A stretch of 64,000 nucleotides of DNA from Isoetes taiwanensis. Lineage: Eukaryota; Streptophyta; Lycopodiopsida; Isoetales; Isoetaceae. The notes under the pieces were generated by a model that had not been told where the DNA came from, did no database searches, and saw only the letters and a list, made by a program, of their open reading frames with translations. Below, one piece after another: positions 9,892 through 20,925 of the stretch; positions within the stretch are counted from its first letter, which is position 1, and each line of letters opens with the position of its first letter. Both the position numbers and the translations under genes were made by a program. The stretch spans positions 17,388,468-17,452,467 of the forward strand of contig JAJEKV010000026.1 in NCBI GenBank assembly GCA_021234155.1. Reading direction: 5' to 3'.

Positions 9892-11483
9892 TGTGACGTT
9901 CCCCTAGAATATACGATATAAATACGTATATCCTAGGCCCACGTCACTATACAAATCTACATTAGTAGACTTATATACACCAAGTGTGGGGGCATGGCCA
10001 AGTTATTTACATAACTTGGCCAACCTTAGGAGGTGACCCATTTCCACGTGGCTTCACTCTATAGGTGACCCGCCACATGGACGCGCCCTATTGGAGCCAA
10101 GTGGCCCTCATGTGAACCCTAACATATAAAAAGTCTAAACCCTAAACCCTAGCCACTTTTGGCTCCACCAACCGCAAACCCACCAGTTCGCGATCAGAGT
10201 TCCGACTCGAAGACCGTCTTCGATAGCCTGAGTTGCAGTAGCAGAGGAGGATCATCTTCTCCAACTACTTGCTAGAGATGGAGAACCAGGGGAGTTAGCG
10301 ATAGCGCGTCAGAGGCAAGTATTTCGGATAGATTCCAGTATTGTAATAGAGCCATTCTAGAACCTATTGTCCTGAACCTGAACTCTAATCAATGAACCCT
10401 AACTATAAGTTAGATGTATGTGATTAGGATTAGTTGTTATTCTCTTTTATTATCAAGATTGTGTTGATATGATATGATGTTGGTTGATCTTATGTTTGCA
10501 CCTCTTGTGTATTGGGAAGGGGGGTAGAGACCTAGTAGCCATTATTTAGATGATGCTCCTAGTTTAGACCCATTAGTTCCCATTAATATGCGGCCTGTGC
10601 ATAGAGCCCACCTGGCTACGGAGGCTATGGAATGACTGAGCACCACACAACGGGGTTAGTGGCAAAGTGGAGGGAGGACCTTGTTGAGCGCGGCTACTGG
10701 GGTCCCATAGCAGGCTAGTCTCATAGTCGGTCACTTCGTGTGGGCCAGATATGGGTCCGACACTTCCTGGGTCAATGGTGTCGCCCTGACTCTCAAGAGT
10801 TGCAAGTGTCGGCTTGGCTCTTGTTTTGGGAAGTTCGGGCCGGGGTATGGACGCAGGTCGCCATGCGATCCTCTAGCCACCCATGGAGCCACCGCGACTG
10901 GAGGGGAGATGCAACCCTTCCTATCTCATCGGACCGGGGAGATGCAACTCGGAGTAGTCTCGTTGGGTGATACCATGGGATTACGCTCCCGCAGTTGATC
11001 ATGCCGAGTCCGATTTAGCCTATCCGAAAAGTATGCAGAGGGGCGGATGGAGTGGTCAACCCTAGCCATTAGCCCTATTGCCCGCCCAAGTCATTGCCAT
11101 AACTCTGCCTCGTTCTATCCGGGAGCCCCGGTAGTCCGCCGACTCCCCTTGAGTCCGAGAGCCCGGGTAGGAGCCTCTATTTGATGTATTTGATGCATTC
11201 ATTGTATTGTTGTATTTGATGACATGGTTAGATGGATTATCACTACCCTTCGAGGTAGTCCGTTGTTATTATTGCTAGTGCTTATGTCGATATTTTGCTT
11301 CACGACATAGGGAACCCATAGAGGCCGGACCGGAATGACACCCTCGGTGTCCTCTACTCGATCGTCCCGGACCCCGTGACGCCGAAGTTAGAAAGAGGGC
11401 CCATAACGACGGTGCCGTTGGATGGGGAAGGTCCTTCGATGTATATGGAAGGGCCGTCGTGATATAGCACAAGGAGCGCCACA
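9892..11483 (+). mobile_element. 1.6 kb LTR of a retrotransposon
   Basis: The block begins TGTGACG and ends CGCCACA, which are inverted copies with one mismatch, and one base later a tRNA-Met primer site follows. These are the edges expected of a 5' LTR. U3 holds two near-perfect hairpins, CTAGAATATACG/CGTATATCCTAG (9905-9937) and GGCCAAGTTAT/ATAACTTGGCC (9996-10021), then a TATA box and a telo-box. No matching second LTR was found in the window, and the short open frames in it are not conserved-looking. Superfamily is uncertain because no coding region survives. Confidence 0.82.
10125..10152 (+). promoter_or_regulatory. TATA box and telo-box in the LTR promoter
   Basis: TATAAAAA (10125-10132) is followed at once by CTAAACCCTAAACCCTAG (10135-10152), two tandem units of the plant telomere-type telo-box AAACCCTA. 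In plant promoters telo-boxes lie near the transcription start of growth- and translation-related genes. In this LTR the position suggests the start of R. Confidence 0.7.
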
Positions 11484-11484
11484 A

Positions 11485-11496
11485 TGGTATCAGAGC
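11485..11496 (+). other. Primer binding site of the 9.9 kb LTR element
   Basis: TGGTATCAGAGC, complementary to the 3' end of initiator tRNA-Met, one base after the LTR end. It confirms the plus-strand orientation of the element. Confidence 0.88.
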
Positions 11497-12903
11497 AATG
11501 ATCTTGGTTGACCAAGATCGCCAACCGCCATCACCTTATGATAGAAAACTAACTGGCCTAGTAAAAAGTTGGGGTGCAAATCCCAATAGTGAACCTCGAA
11601 AAGTGGGAAAACTTTTTCCTCGAGTAGAGTCGTCATTTAATTAAATTAAATTAGCAAATAGGAATAATAGAGTCCAGGAATTCTAGTAAATTTGGGTGAA
11701 AAATTGTGCATGAACCCAATATTCCACCAGGAACAGGTCGAAGGATCGGCCAAATTAGACTTCCCAATGGAATATGGCGCAAATCCACAATAAATAACCC
11801 AACAACCATTGAACATTTTAGAATTTTAATACTTTTAGGGTCATTATAAATAAAGGTGGTTGTCGTAAATGACCACAACTATCACCACAAATACCCTAAT
11901 TTGGCCCATAAAACGAGTCACTGTTACGCCAAAGGACATGAATTTGGCAAAAAGAATACGAAGAGAGAAGATATTGGGGGTACTTTGAGGAGCAAACGCC
12001 TGTTTGGTGGTATTGTTGAGGGGGCTAGGAATATTATCTTGATTCATACCGAAAAGTTAAGCCCAAAGCACTGCTGGTAATATGTTTCCTTCTCGCTAAA
12101 TCATTAGCCGCTATACGAGTATCGGATCATTAGCTGCTATATGAGTATGGAAGTCTTATATTATAGGGTGGTGTGAATTGTATATTCAACGACATTTAGC
12201 ATAAGTCTTAGCGTCACAATGGCTTTTAGTATTATGTTGGCTCCTATCAAATATATAAAAATATGTTGGATTGGATAAGCAACATAAGTTCTTGTTGGGC
12301 AATTAAACATACTACAAAGATGCCATTATAATGGTAGCCTTGTTTTGTAAGTCCAACTATTCTAGGGAAAAGCAATGTCTATTTGAATAAATAAGCTTGT
12401 CAAGTTAATGTAAGTAACATGATAATATTAAATGTCAAAGATCTCTGTACTTATAATATGTTTGAGCTGTATTCTGCATATGCTAATTCCACTTTCCTAA
12501 TATTCTGAACATTGTGTCAGAATACCCTGCACTAGCTGGACACTAGTTCTTACTGATGGGAAGCATATGTGTCCGGGTCGCTACATTTATATACCGAGTT
12601 TATATGAGAATGCATTGGATTCAATCTCCGTTAACAAATTATACTTAAGCCGCAATAATTATGGTATCCTATATTTTGGGGGGTTCAAATAATGCTGAAT
12701 AAAAAAAAAGGTTAAAAAAATTATCCAAAATATCAGACGTGTGATTTGAGAACTAAAATTTCACATCATTGGCTATCTTGTGGCAGTGCATGACATTCAA
12801 ACCAATGGCAGTCTTCCAATTTTGATGTCAAAAACAAATATGTATATACAAGTGGTTGTACTATGTAGGGCCTGTATGAAGTTGAATGTATATGTTTTGA
12901 GGA
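11497..12903. other. Internal remnant of the LTR element and spacer, non-coding
   Basis: Follows the primer site but shows no gag or pol frame. Only short random frames occur. A small direct repeat CATTAGC(C/T)GCTATA(C/T)GAGTAT lies at 12103-12147. The element has probably lost its coding region here. Confidence 0.5.
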
Positions 12904-13935
12904 TAGATTTCCTCTTAGATTTCTTAAGATTCTACAAAGATTCCCTAGATTCTTAAGATTCTATGGAGATTCCTTGAGATTTTATTAAGATTCCCTTAGA
13001 TTCTCCAAGATTCTATCTAAATTCCTATACATTCTTAAAGATTTTATGACAATTTCCTTAGGTTCTCCTAGATTTCCATAGATTCTCTTAAGCTTCTCTA
13101 AGATTCACCTAGATTCCCAATGATTCCTCTAGGTTCCCCAAGATTCTATGAAGATTCTTCTAGATTATATGAAGATTCTTCTAGATTATATGAAGATTCC
13201 CTTAGATTCTCTAAGATTCCATCAAGATTCCCTTAGATTCTCAAAAAAATTAGGAAGACTCCCCTAGATTTCCAAATATTCTCTTGAGATTCTCTTAGAT
13301 TCTCCTAGATTTCCAAAGATTCTCTTACATTCTTAACGTTCTACAAAGATTCCCCTAGATTCTTCAGATTCTACGAAGATTCCCCAAGATTCCATTTAGA
13401 TTCCCATAGATTCTCAAAGATTTTATGAAGATTACTTTAGATTCTCAAAGATTCACCTGAGACTCCCTAAGATTCTCTAAAGATTCCCCTAGATTCCAAA
13501 AGAATACCCCAAGATTCCACTAGATTCTCCAAGATTCTATCAAGATTCTCCTTGATTCTTCTAGATGCTCTAAGATTCCATTAAGATTTTTCTAGGTTCT
13601 TAAATATTTTATCAAGATTCCCCTAGAGTCTGAAAGAATCGCTTGAGATTCCTATAGATTCTCTTGAGATTCCTTTAGTTCCCATAGATTCTATGAAGAT
13701 TCCCCTAGACTCCCCAAGATTCCATCAAGATTCCTCTGGGTTCCCAGAGATTTTATCAAGATTCCCTTTGATTCCCTTACATTCTCAAAGATGCTCTCTT
13801 GGGATTCCCTTAGATTCTCTAAGATTCTCATGATATTCCTTTGGGTTCCCTAAGATCCTATAAAGATTCTCCTAGATTCCCTCAACTTACCATAGATTCC
13901 TCGAAACTCGTAGATTCCAAGAAGATTCTTAGTAT
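12904..13935 (-). repeat. GAATCT minisatellite, reverse array (copy 2)
   Basis: Same repeat family as 7531-9860 but inverted: the plus strand shows AGATTC every 10-13 bp with linkers CCCTT, TATGA, CCCCT. It continues without a break into the flanking module at 13936. The whole of 12904-14432 is duplicated at 18848-20375 with very few differences. Confidence 0.93.
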
Positions 13936-14432
13936 TCGATCACGTTGGCTGCAGCTTCGTCAAAATAGTGCCAAAGCACTACTCATTGGAAAGCTCTCGA
14001 CGAGAGGAATCCAATGGAGCGGGTCCCACCTTCATCCGACCCCTCTACTGCAAGCTACATGCCTTTGAAGGTGATTAAATAGAAAGAAGCTTCCTAGAAA
14101 GTCCATCTTAATAAATGCTTTGCCACCTCATTACCTTTTTATTAATAAGGGTGCCACCTCACCTTCCTTCTTTAAAAAAAAAAAATCAATTTAATATTAA
14201 AAGACTAATGGCTAGGATTTATGCTCACCTTTTGATCTAACGGCTGAGATCTACTACACCAAATCCACTTTTTGGCACCTTCCTCAAAGAATTCGAGGGC
14301 TAGGACTTCTCCTCTCCTTTTGATCCAACGGTCCATGGATGTGGTGCATGCCCCATGCATGCCCCCCATGGAGATCCAATGGCTACAACTTCGCCACCTC
14401 ACCACTTTTCAAATAAACGGCCTAGATTCGTT
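13936..14432 (-). repeat. Minisatellite-flanking module, copy 2 (reverse)
   Basis: Reverse-complement counterpart of 7141-7530 with an extra outer part containing CATGCCCCATGCATGCCCCC. It ends at GATTCGTT, where the duplicate at 20375 also stops matching. Short frames on both strands (for example around 14205-14454) recur identically in the duplicate and are not convincing genes. Confidence 0.85.
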
Positions 14433-15444
14433 ATTTCCCCTTAGGATTCTTTAAGATTTTTTTGAGATTGTGAGAGATTATCCCAAGTTTGCTCTAGATT
14501 CCCTAAGATTCTATGTAGACTTCATCTAGTTCTTTAAGATTGTATCAAGATTGTCTTAGCTTCTGAAAGGCTTTCTTAGCACGTCCTACGGTGCTTGTTC
14601 CAATTGTAGCATGTTCCTACGGTACAACGGTTTTTTTTTTAGCATATTTTGACGGTTGAAGTTCTTGTTGGTATGTATTCTAGGATTTCTCTTAGATTCT
14701 TCAAGACTATGTGGGAATTGTCTTACATTCTCCAAGATATTATGAAAAATCTATTACATACATGTAGATTTTATGAGATGGTTAGTGCATGTTACAGTTT
14801 CAGCATGTTCCTCTATTGGTGTGCATCTTAAGATTCCCTTTGTTTTCAAAGATTATTCTAGGATTCTTTTAAATTGCTCTACAGAAGCACTTAGCACACC
14901 CATGGTATATGCACTGATTTTAGTACGTTCCTATGATGCAAGTTTGTGTTGATGCAACAGTTTCAGTTTTTTACTTTTTTCCCCTCTATCTAATGCCTAA
15001 TTATGTTGCATTCTTATGTTTGAGAAGTATGGGGAACTTTCTATACTATTATGAGGCCCAAAAATTGTAAGGTCAAATGAGGAGACTATTATATAGTGGA
15101 GAGTTTCTTGGCAAACTTTCTTATTGTTGCAGAGTAGTCCTACATCATCTTTAGTTTTAGTTTAATGCACGCATCCATGATATTGCACTTGGTCGTCTTT
15201 TGTATGCTTAGATCTTAGTAGTTGTAGAGCCCTCCCTTCACAGTCTAGAATACATGTAGAAGTTTCATTGCAAAATTTATTGTAGAAGTTTCTTGCAATA
15301 TCTCAAAATTGATCGGGTAATTTAATAAATGTTTAAATGATTACTTGGCATCATAGCACAATGTCTTGACTGGCTTGATAAATGATGGGTTTTCAATCTA
15401 ACAATGCAAAAGGAAAAGGCCTAATGTGTTTACTTGTTCTGGTG
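14433..15444. other. Degenerate AGATTC repeats and unassigned sequence
   Basis: Up to about 14880 the sequence keeps decayed AGATTC units. Two copies of a motif TTAGCACG(T)CC...TGCTTGTTCCAAT...AGCATGTTCCTACGG occur near 14577 and 14885, with more at 18024 and 18688. From 14900 to 15444 nothing is recognised. Confidence 0.5.
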
Positions 15445-16170
15445 CTAAATTGCATAAAAAGCTCACAAAGAGAAAAGCATGCATTGGAGAACCTGATTTG
15501 TAGGTTCTCATTTTGAGACTTGCATGAGAGCTTTTCCTAAATAAGTCCTAAGTTTTTGAAGAATATGGTTCTGCATCATCCAACTACTTGACTTGCCATG
15601 CCATGCAACCACGCCCAAATGCAAAATGTCCCAAATTGTGTAATGTGTATTGTTGCTTCAAAAAATTGAGAAATCATGTTTTCTCTATCAAGGGGCAATA
15701 ATGGCAGCAAAAAGGAAAGCTCTAGTGCTAAATTGCAATAAAATCCTACAAAGAGAAAGAAAATGCATTGGATTTTCTCTATCAAGGGCAACAATGGCAG
15801 CAAAAAGGAAAGCTCTAGTGCTAAATTGCAATAAAATCCTACAAAGAGAAAGAAAATGCATTGGATTTTCTCTATCAAGGGGCAACAATGGCAGCAAAAA
15901 GGAAAGCTCTAGTGCTAAATTGCAATAAAATCCTACAAAGAGAAAGAAAATGCATTGGAAATCCCAATTTGTAGATTTAAGTTTTCATTTTGAAACACAT
16001 TGGTTCTTGCAACAAAAGCCATAGCGAGAGAGAGCACGCATTGGAAAACGCAATTTGTACATTTTCATTATGAGACTTGCATAGGAGCTTTTTCTCAATA
16101 AATCCTAAATTCCTGAAGGACATGGCTCCTTGCATCACCCAGCTACCTGACCTGTCATGCAACCGTGCAC
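15445..16170. repeat. Diverged direct repeat pair flanking a 93 bp tandem repeat
   Basis: About 165 bp at 15445-15610 is repeated at 16010-16170: both hold GCATTGGA(G/A)AAC, TGAGACTTGCAT(G)AG, GAGCTTTT, AATAA(G)TCCTAA and end TGCATCA(C/T)CCA(A/G)CTAC. The three-unit tandem repeat lies between them and shares the GCTAAATTGCA...AAAGAGAAA...GCATTGGA segment with the left copy, so it probably arose from it. Confidence 0.7.
15687..15961 (+). repeat. 93-94 bp tandem repeat, three units
   Basis: Units start with ATCAAGG at 15687, 15781 and 15874 (94, 93 and a final shorter unit). They are nearly identical, differing mainly in GGGGC/GGGC and ATAATGG/ACAATGG. Open frames on both strands through it are repeats of the same peptide and not genes. 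Confidence 0.93.
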
Positions 16171-16488
16171 AATGCACTACACAAAAAAAAGGGTCCCATT
16201 TGTGAATCATCTATATAGTAATAGGCTGCCTGTAAGACTAAAACTACATGTAACAGAGTTGCATATGTCTAAAATGCTCAAGGCTCTTCTGCCCATCACC
16301 TGTTTGGATATATCCTCCAATCAACATGGACCATGAGTGCATATTCCGTACTTGCTATGTATGTCAAATCATTGTATTAGACAACAACATGTTTGCTCTT
16401 GAGGGAGGCAAATAATACCAGAAAGGCAGCCAGACAGCCAGAAATATTTTACCTTCATCCCTATCTTCTGAAGCTCTGCCATATAGGT

Positions 16489-16616
16489 TTAAGATTCTGA
16501 AGTTTTCTGAAGCTCTGCCCTGAGTTGCTGAGAGAAATCATCACCGACATCATCATCATCCCAATCATCTTTCCATTGCTGCATTGCCTCTTTATCTTCC
16601 TCAGTATCGTTCCATT
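16489..16616 (-). CDS. DSS1: DSS1/SEM1 (26S proteasome lid and BRCA2-binding small acidic protein), last exon
   Basis: On the reverse strand a 128 bp exon follows an acceptor (TTTCCTGTAG at 16617) and ends at TAA (16489-16491). It encodes [11 protein letters not shown], then the family hallmark [19 protein letters not shown], then AELQKTSES. This is the conserved C-terminal half of DSS1/SEM1, an approximately 70-residue acidic protein of the 26S proteasome lid that also binds BRCA2 and the TREX-2 complex. The tryptophans and the aspartate run match the family. The first two bases complete a codon begun in an upstream exon (phase 1). That upstream exon, which should encode an acidic FEDDDEFEEF-like segment, was not found within several kb, so this is either one exon of a gene with a long intron or an isolated gene fragment. 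Confidence 0.82.
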
Positions 16617-17454
16617 CTACAGGAAACCAACCTAATTAATATGGGCAAGAAGTAGATAGAGATGTAGACTTTTCTGCGTTTCAGTTAGAACAGGCTTTAA
16701 AACGAAGAAAAGTTGAACAGAGAAGATGTAGACTTACCTGCATTTCAGTTGAAAGATTTCGTGCAGGCGATTGTAACGCTTTTTTGGCAAAAATGTGGCA
16801 TGAAGCCAAGCAGACAAGGAAACCAGGCGTCTGCCAGTATATAGATTGGAGAATGGCCAAGCAGGAAGAGAAAACAGGGAAAACCAGTGATCATATTCTC
16901 GCTAAGAATCTGAAAAAGACAAAAGAAACAAATGGCGCTTAGGAAATCACCCAAGAATATAACCCAAAGGCACAGAAACCCCTGTTATGGTACCAAGATC
17001 ATGCTTAACCTAATAAGAGGATTTTTACCCTTAAAGCAAAAGACGAACTTCTGCCAGAACGGCCATGCTCCATGCCTGTGCTAACTAGAGCAAAACCTAT
17101 GATGGATCTCGGTGCATAAATGGCATCGGATTTGTGCAAAACTCGCACCTGGAGCTCGTGTCCAAGGAAAGCAAAGAGTCCAAACAAAATTAAAATCTTG
17201 CCAAATCAAAGATCGGCAACCCTATAACAAAATCGTGGATTGGATTCGCTCATCTAAACTCTTTGGGGATAAGAACGGTGATGAGGTGCATATTGCTCAA
17301 AAAATACCGCAATTAAAACAAGGCTTTTCTTATATCCGAGATGGGCCAACGACCGAAGTTTGATAGGCTTCAGAAGAGCAAAGGCGTAAACGAACCATAA
17401 ACTTCCCGTGGTTCAGCATGGTATGGCACATGCTGGCGTTCTCAACAGTACTGC
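16617..17454. other. Spacer upstream of the DSS1 exon
   Basis: Contains two copies of GATGTAGACTT(T/A)(T/C)CTGC(G/A)TTTCAGTT at 16661 and 16725. The second includes a good reverse-strand donor (CAG|GTAAGT, near 16738) that could end an upstream untranslated exon of the DSS1 gene, but no coding continuity was found. Short frames elsewhere are unconvincing. Confidence 0.4.
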
Positions 17455-17707
17455 CAGACCGCCAAACCCATCTGCAAGTAAAAAAGAATAAATCACAAAG
17501 AATGGCCATTAACAGAGCCGAAGATCCAAAATTGAAAACATAGGCGCAATTAGAGCAGAGCCGAAGATCCAAAATATATAGGCGCTCCAAAATATATACT
17601 GCCAGACCGCCAAATCACAAAGAATGGCCATCAACAGAGCCGAAGATGCAAAATTGAAAATATAGGCGCAATTAGAGCAGAGCCGAAGATCCAAAATATA
17701 GGCGCTC
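17455..17707 (+). repeat. Tandem duplication with CAGAGCCGAAGATCCAAAAT units
   Basis: A block of about 125 bp (CCAGACCGCCAAA...AGAATGGCCAT(T/C)AACAGAGCCGAAGAT...ATAGGCGCTCC) occurs twice, at about 17455-17590 and 17600-17707. Within each block CAGAGCCGAAGATCCAAAAT occurs twice. Reverse-strand frames across it are repetitive and not a gene. Confidence 0.85.
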
Positions 17708-18060
17708 CCAGACAGAACCATCACGCGAAATTGGATTTGGCGCCACACCATAGGTTTTATTAAATAGGGCAACTTGGAATGTTCTACAACTTTCTAGCAA
17801 TGTTCTAGAATTTCAACCACATTCTAACACATTCTAGAAGCCACCATAGGACCGCCAAGAACCTTCTGGAAGCCACCAAATCCGACGGCCCAGATCGCAT
17901 GGGAGCGAACGGACGGCCGGGATCTGGCGGTATAGATATAAAAGAAGGTTCTAGAAGCCACTCCTAATAATTACATATATATTTAGATAGATAGATAGAT
18001 AGATATTTAGATATACAAGAAAATTAGCACGTCCTACGGTGCATGTTCCAATGGTGCAAG
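17708..18060. other. Spacer with TTCTAGAAGCCACC motifs and GATA microsatellite
   Basis: Three copies of TTCT(A/G)GAAGCCACC/T (near 17834, 17867, 17946) and further TTCTAGAA palindromes lie upstream of TATAGATATAAAAG (about 17932). The TTCnnGAA steps resemble heat shock elements but the downstream sequence has no frame. (GATA)n occurs at about 17983-18003. Confidence 0.4.
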
Positions 18061-18847
18061 TTCCAATTTTAGCATGTTCCTACGATGCAAGTTGACATTC
18101 TCTTGGATTTGATATTATGAAGATTGTCGTAGATTCCCCGTTAATTCTATGATATTCCTCGCTTAGATTATATGAGGATTCCCTTGGTCCTCCATGAATC
18201 CATTAGATTTTATGAGAATTCCTTGGATTCTCTTAAATTTTGTGAGATACCCTTTGATCCTATCAAGTTTGCCCTAGATTCTCCTAGGTTTTATTACATT
18301 TCATGTAATTCCCCTTAAAATCTATGAGATTCCTGTAAATACCCTTACATTTGCTTACATTTTATGAGATTCCCTTAGATTCTGTTATATTTCATGCAAA
18401 TTCTTCGAGATTCTATGTACATTCCTTTAGATTTTATGAAGATTCTTATAGATTGCATCAAGCTTCCTTCAGATACCTTTAGATTTTATGATATTCTATG
18501 ATGTTGTGAAGATTCCCTTAGATTTCCCTCAAGTTCCATGAGATTGCTCTAGATTCCGCTATATTTTTTTGGATTTTATGACATTCCCTTAGAGTTCCTT
18601 AGATTCTATGAGTTTCTCTTAGATCCTATCAAGATTCTCCTAGATTTCCATGACATTATTAAGATTCCCTTAGAATCCCCTCGAAAATTAGCACGTCCTA
18701 CGATATATGTTTCTACGGATCCCTTAAATTCTATGACATTCCTGTAGATTCCTGTAGATTCATTCAGTTCTCTAAGATTCCATTAGATTTTGTGAGAAGT
18801 CCTTAGATCCTCTTAGATTTTGTGAGATTCTCTTATAATGTTCCTCT
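18061..18847 (-). repeat. Diverged part of the GAATCT minisatellite
   Basis: AGATTC/AGATTT units with linkers such as TTATGAG and CCTTAG continue through this block but are more decayed than in the adjacent copy 3, and motifs TTAGCACGTCCTACG interrupt at 18024 and 18688. It lacks a counterpart next to copy 2 except for 14433-14880. Confidence 0.7.
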
Positions 18848-20375
18848 TAGATTTCCTCTTAGATTTCTTAAGATTCTACAAAGATTCCCTAGATTCTTAA
18901 GATTCTATGGAGATTCCTTGAGATTTTATTAAGATTCCCTTAGATTCTCCAAGATTCTATCTAAATTCCTATACATTCTTAAAGATTTTATGACAATTTC
19001 CTTAGGTTCTCCTAGATTTCCATAGATTCTCTTAAGCTTCTCTAAGATTCACCTAGATTCCCAATGATTCCTCTAGGTTCCCCAAGATTCTATGAAGATT
19101 CTTCTAGATTATATGAAGATTCTTCTAGATTATATGAAGATTCCCTTAGATTCTCTAAGATTCCATCAAGATTCCCTTAGATTCTCAAAAAAATTAGGAA
19201 AACTCCCCTAGATTTCCAAATATTCTCTTGAGATTCTCTTAGATTCTCCTAGATTTCCAAAGATTCTCTTACATTCTTAACGTTCTACAAAGATTCCCCT
19301 AGATTCTTCAGATTCTACGAAGATTCCCCAAGATTCCATTTAGATTCCCATAGATTCTCAAAGATTTTATGAAGATTACTTTAGATTCTCAAATATTCAC
19401 CTGAGACTCCCTAAGATTCTCTAAAGATTCCCCTAGATTCCAAAAGAATACCCCAAGATTCCACTAGATTCTCCAAGATTCTATCAAGATTCTCCTTGAT
19501 TCTTCTAGATGCTCTAAGATTCCATTAAGATTTTTCTAGGTTCTTAAATATTTTATCAAGATTCCCCTAGAGTCTGAAAGAATCGCTTGAGATTCCTATA
19601 GATTCTCTTGAGATTCCTTTAGTTCCCATAGATTCTATGAAGATTCCCCTAGACTCCCCAAGATTCCATCAAGATTCCTCTGGGTTCCCAGAGATTTTAT
19701 CAAGATTCCCTTTGATTCCCTTACATTCTCAAAGATGCTCTCTTGGGATTCCCTTAGATTCTCTAAGATTCTCATGATATTCCTTTGGGTTCCCTAAGAT
19801 CTTATAAAGATTCTCCTAGATTCCCTCAACTTACCATAGATTCCTCGAAACTCGTAGATTCCAAGAAGATTCTTAGTATTCGATCACGTTATTTGCGACC
19901 GTCAAAATAGTGCCAAAGCACTACTCATTGGAAAGCTCTCGACGAGAGGAATCCAATGGAGCGGGTCCCACCTTCATCCGACCCCTCTACTGCAAGCTAC
20001 ATGCCTTTGAAGGTGATTAAATAGAAAGAAGCTTCCTAGAAAGTCCATCTTAATAAATGCTTTGCCACCTCATTACCTTTTTATTAATAAGGGTGCCACC
20101 TCACCTTCCTTCTTTAAAAAAAAAAAAATCAATTTAATATTAAAAGACTAATGGCTAGGATTTATGCTCACCTTTTGATCTAACGGCTGAGATCTACTAC
20201 ACCAAATCCACTTTTTGGCACCTTCCTCAAAGAATTCGAGGGCTAGGACTTCTCCTCTCCTTTTGATCCAACGGTCCATGGATGTGGTGCATGCCCCATG
20301 CATGCCCCCCATGGAGATCCAATGGCTACAACTTCGCCACCTCACCACTTTTCAAATAAACGGCCTAGATTCGTT
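18848..20375 (-). repeat. Copy 3 of minisatellite plus flanking module (near-identical to copy 2)
   Basis: Matches 12904-14432 over 1.53 kb with only a handful of differences by eye (for example GGAAGAC/GGAAAAC at 13262, AAAGATTCAC/AAATATTCAC, a changed patch at 13947-13960 and one extra A in the poly-A). The offset is 5944 bp at the left end and 5943 at the right. Outside these limits similarity stops sharply on the right, so this is a recent segmental duplication or transposition of a defined unit. Confidence 0.93.
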
Positions 20376-20499
20376 TGAGTATATAGACAATCTATATGAT
20401 GGGGGTACATCCAAGTAATTTTATATATATTATGATATGATATATATATCAGCCATCTTTAGGTGTGTCAAGTTTCTTTAAATTAAGACAAGTTTCACA

Positions 20500-20925
20500 A
20501 TGCTTCTAAATTTCATAGTTGACATGTATTATCTGACTACCATGATCATTAATATTCTTGAAAAAGAGACACCGATCTTGAAATATAGCCTAGCTATGTT
20601 TGATCCAACAAAGTGTCCAGAAGAATCTATAGTGGCCCTAGGTAAAAAAGATATGCCTACCACTGGTAAGACAAGAGGACATGATTATGAGAATAGATGG
20701 CCAAACAGGAAAAGACCGTACTGCAAATGCCCACACCCTATGAAGACATGCACATATATTGGTGTTATATGGTTTGATCATGTGCTGTGGTATATTATGA
20801 ATAATCTTGAAAAGTTCTTTAAGGGTGAATCTGTTATATCTAGATGGAGCCTATTCATAAACTGGACCAGTAATCCGGCCATAGAAAGTGTAATCCACAG
20901 AAGTCAAAGGCAGTTTTCGGATTGA
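20500..20925 (+). CDS. Hypothetical open frame, 141 residues, unrecognised
   Basis: A frame of 141 codons contains a cysteine/histidine patch (YCKCPHPMKTCTYIG) and a basic stretch before it. No family is recognised, the start follows AT-rich DNA without a clear promoter, and no splice-consistent neighbours were seen. It could be an exon or chance. It lies just right of the copy 3 minisatellite module. Confidence 0.25.
   Translation: MLLNFIVDMYYLTTMIINILEKETPILKYSLAMFDPTKCPEESIVALGKKDMPTTGKTRGHDYENRWPNRKRPYCKCPHPMKTCTYIGVIWFDHVLWYIMNNLEKFFKGESVISRWSLFINWTSNPAIESVIHRSQRQFSD

Noticed and set aside
10738-11484. Frames of 69-86 codons on both strands
   Set aside because: They lie within a non-coding LTR and overlap each other on both strands; GC-rich composition explains them.
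14205-14454. Frames conserved between 14205-14454 and 20148-20418
   Set aside because: Identity comes from the whole 1.53 kb block being recently duplicated, not from coding constraint.
15576-15928. Open frames on both strands of 90-100 codons
   Set aside because: They are the same peptide repeated by the 93 bp tandem repeat, open on both strands by chance.
17330-17772. Reverse-strand frames of 86-87 codons
   Set aside because: They only translate the CAGAGCCGAAGATCC tandem duplication; no domain or splice context.
17800-17950. Heat shock promoter (TTCTAGAA units before a TATA box)
   Set aside because: Perfect nGAAnnTTCn trimers are missing and no gene follows; the TTCTAGAAGCCACC copies look like a short repeat.
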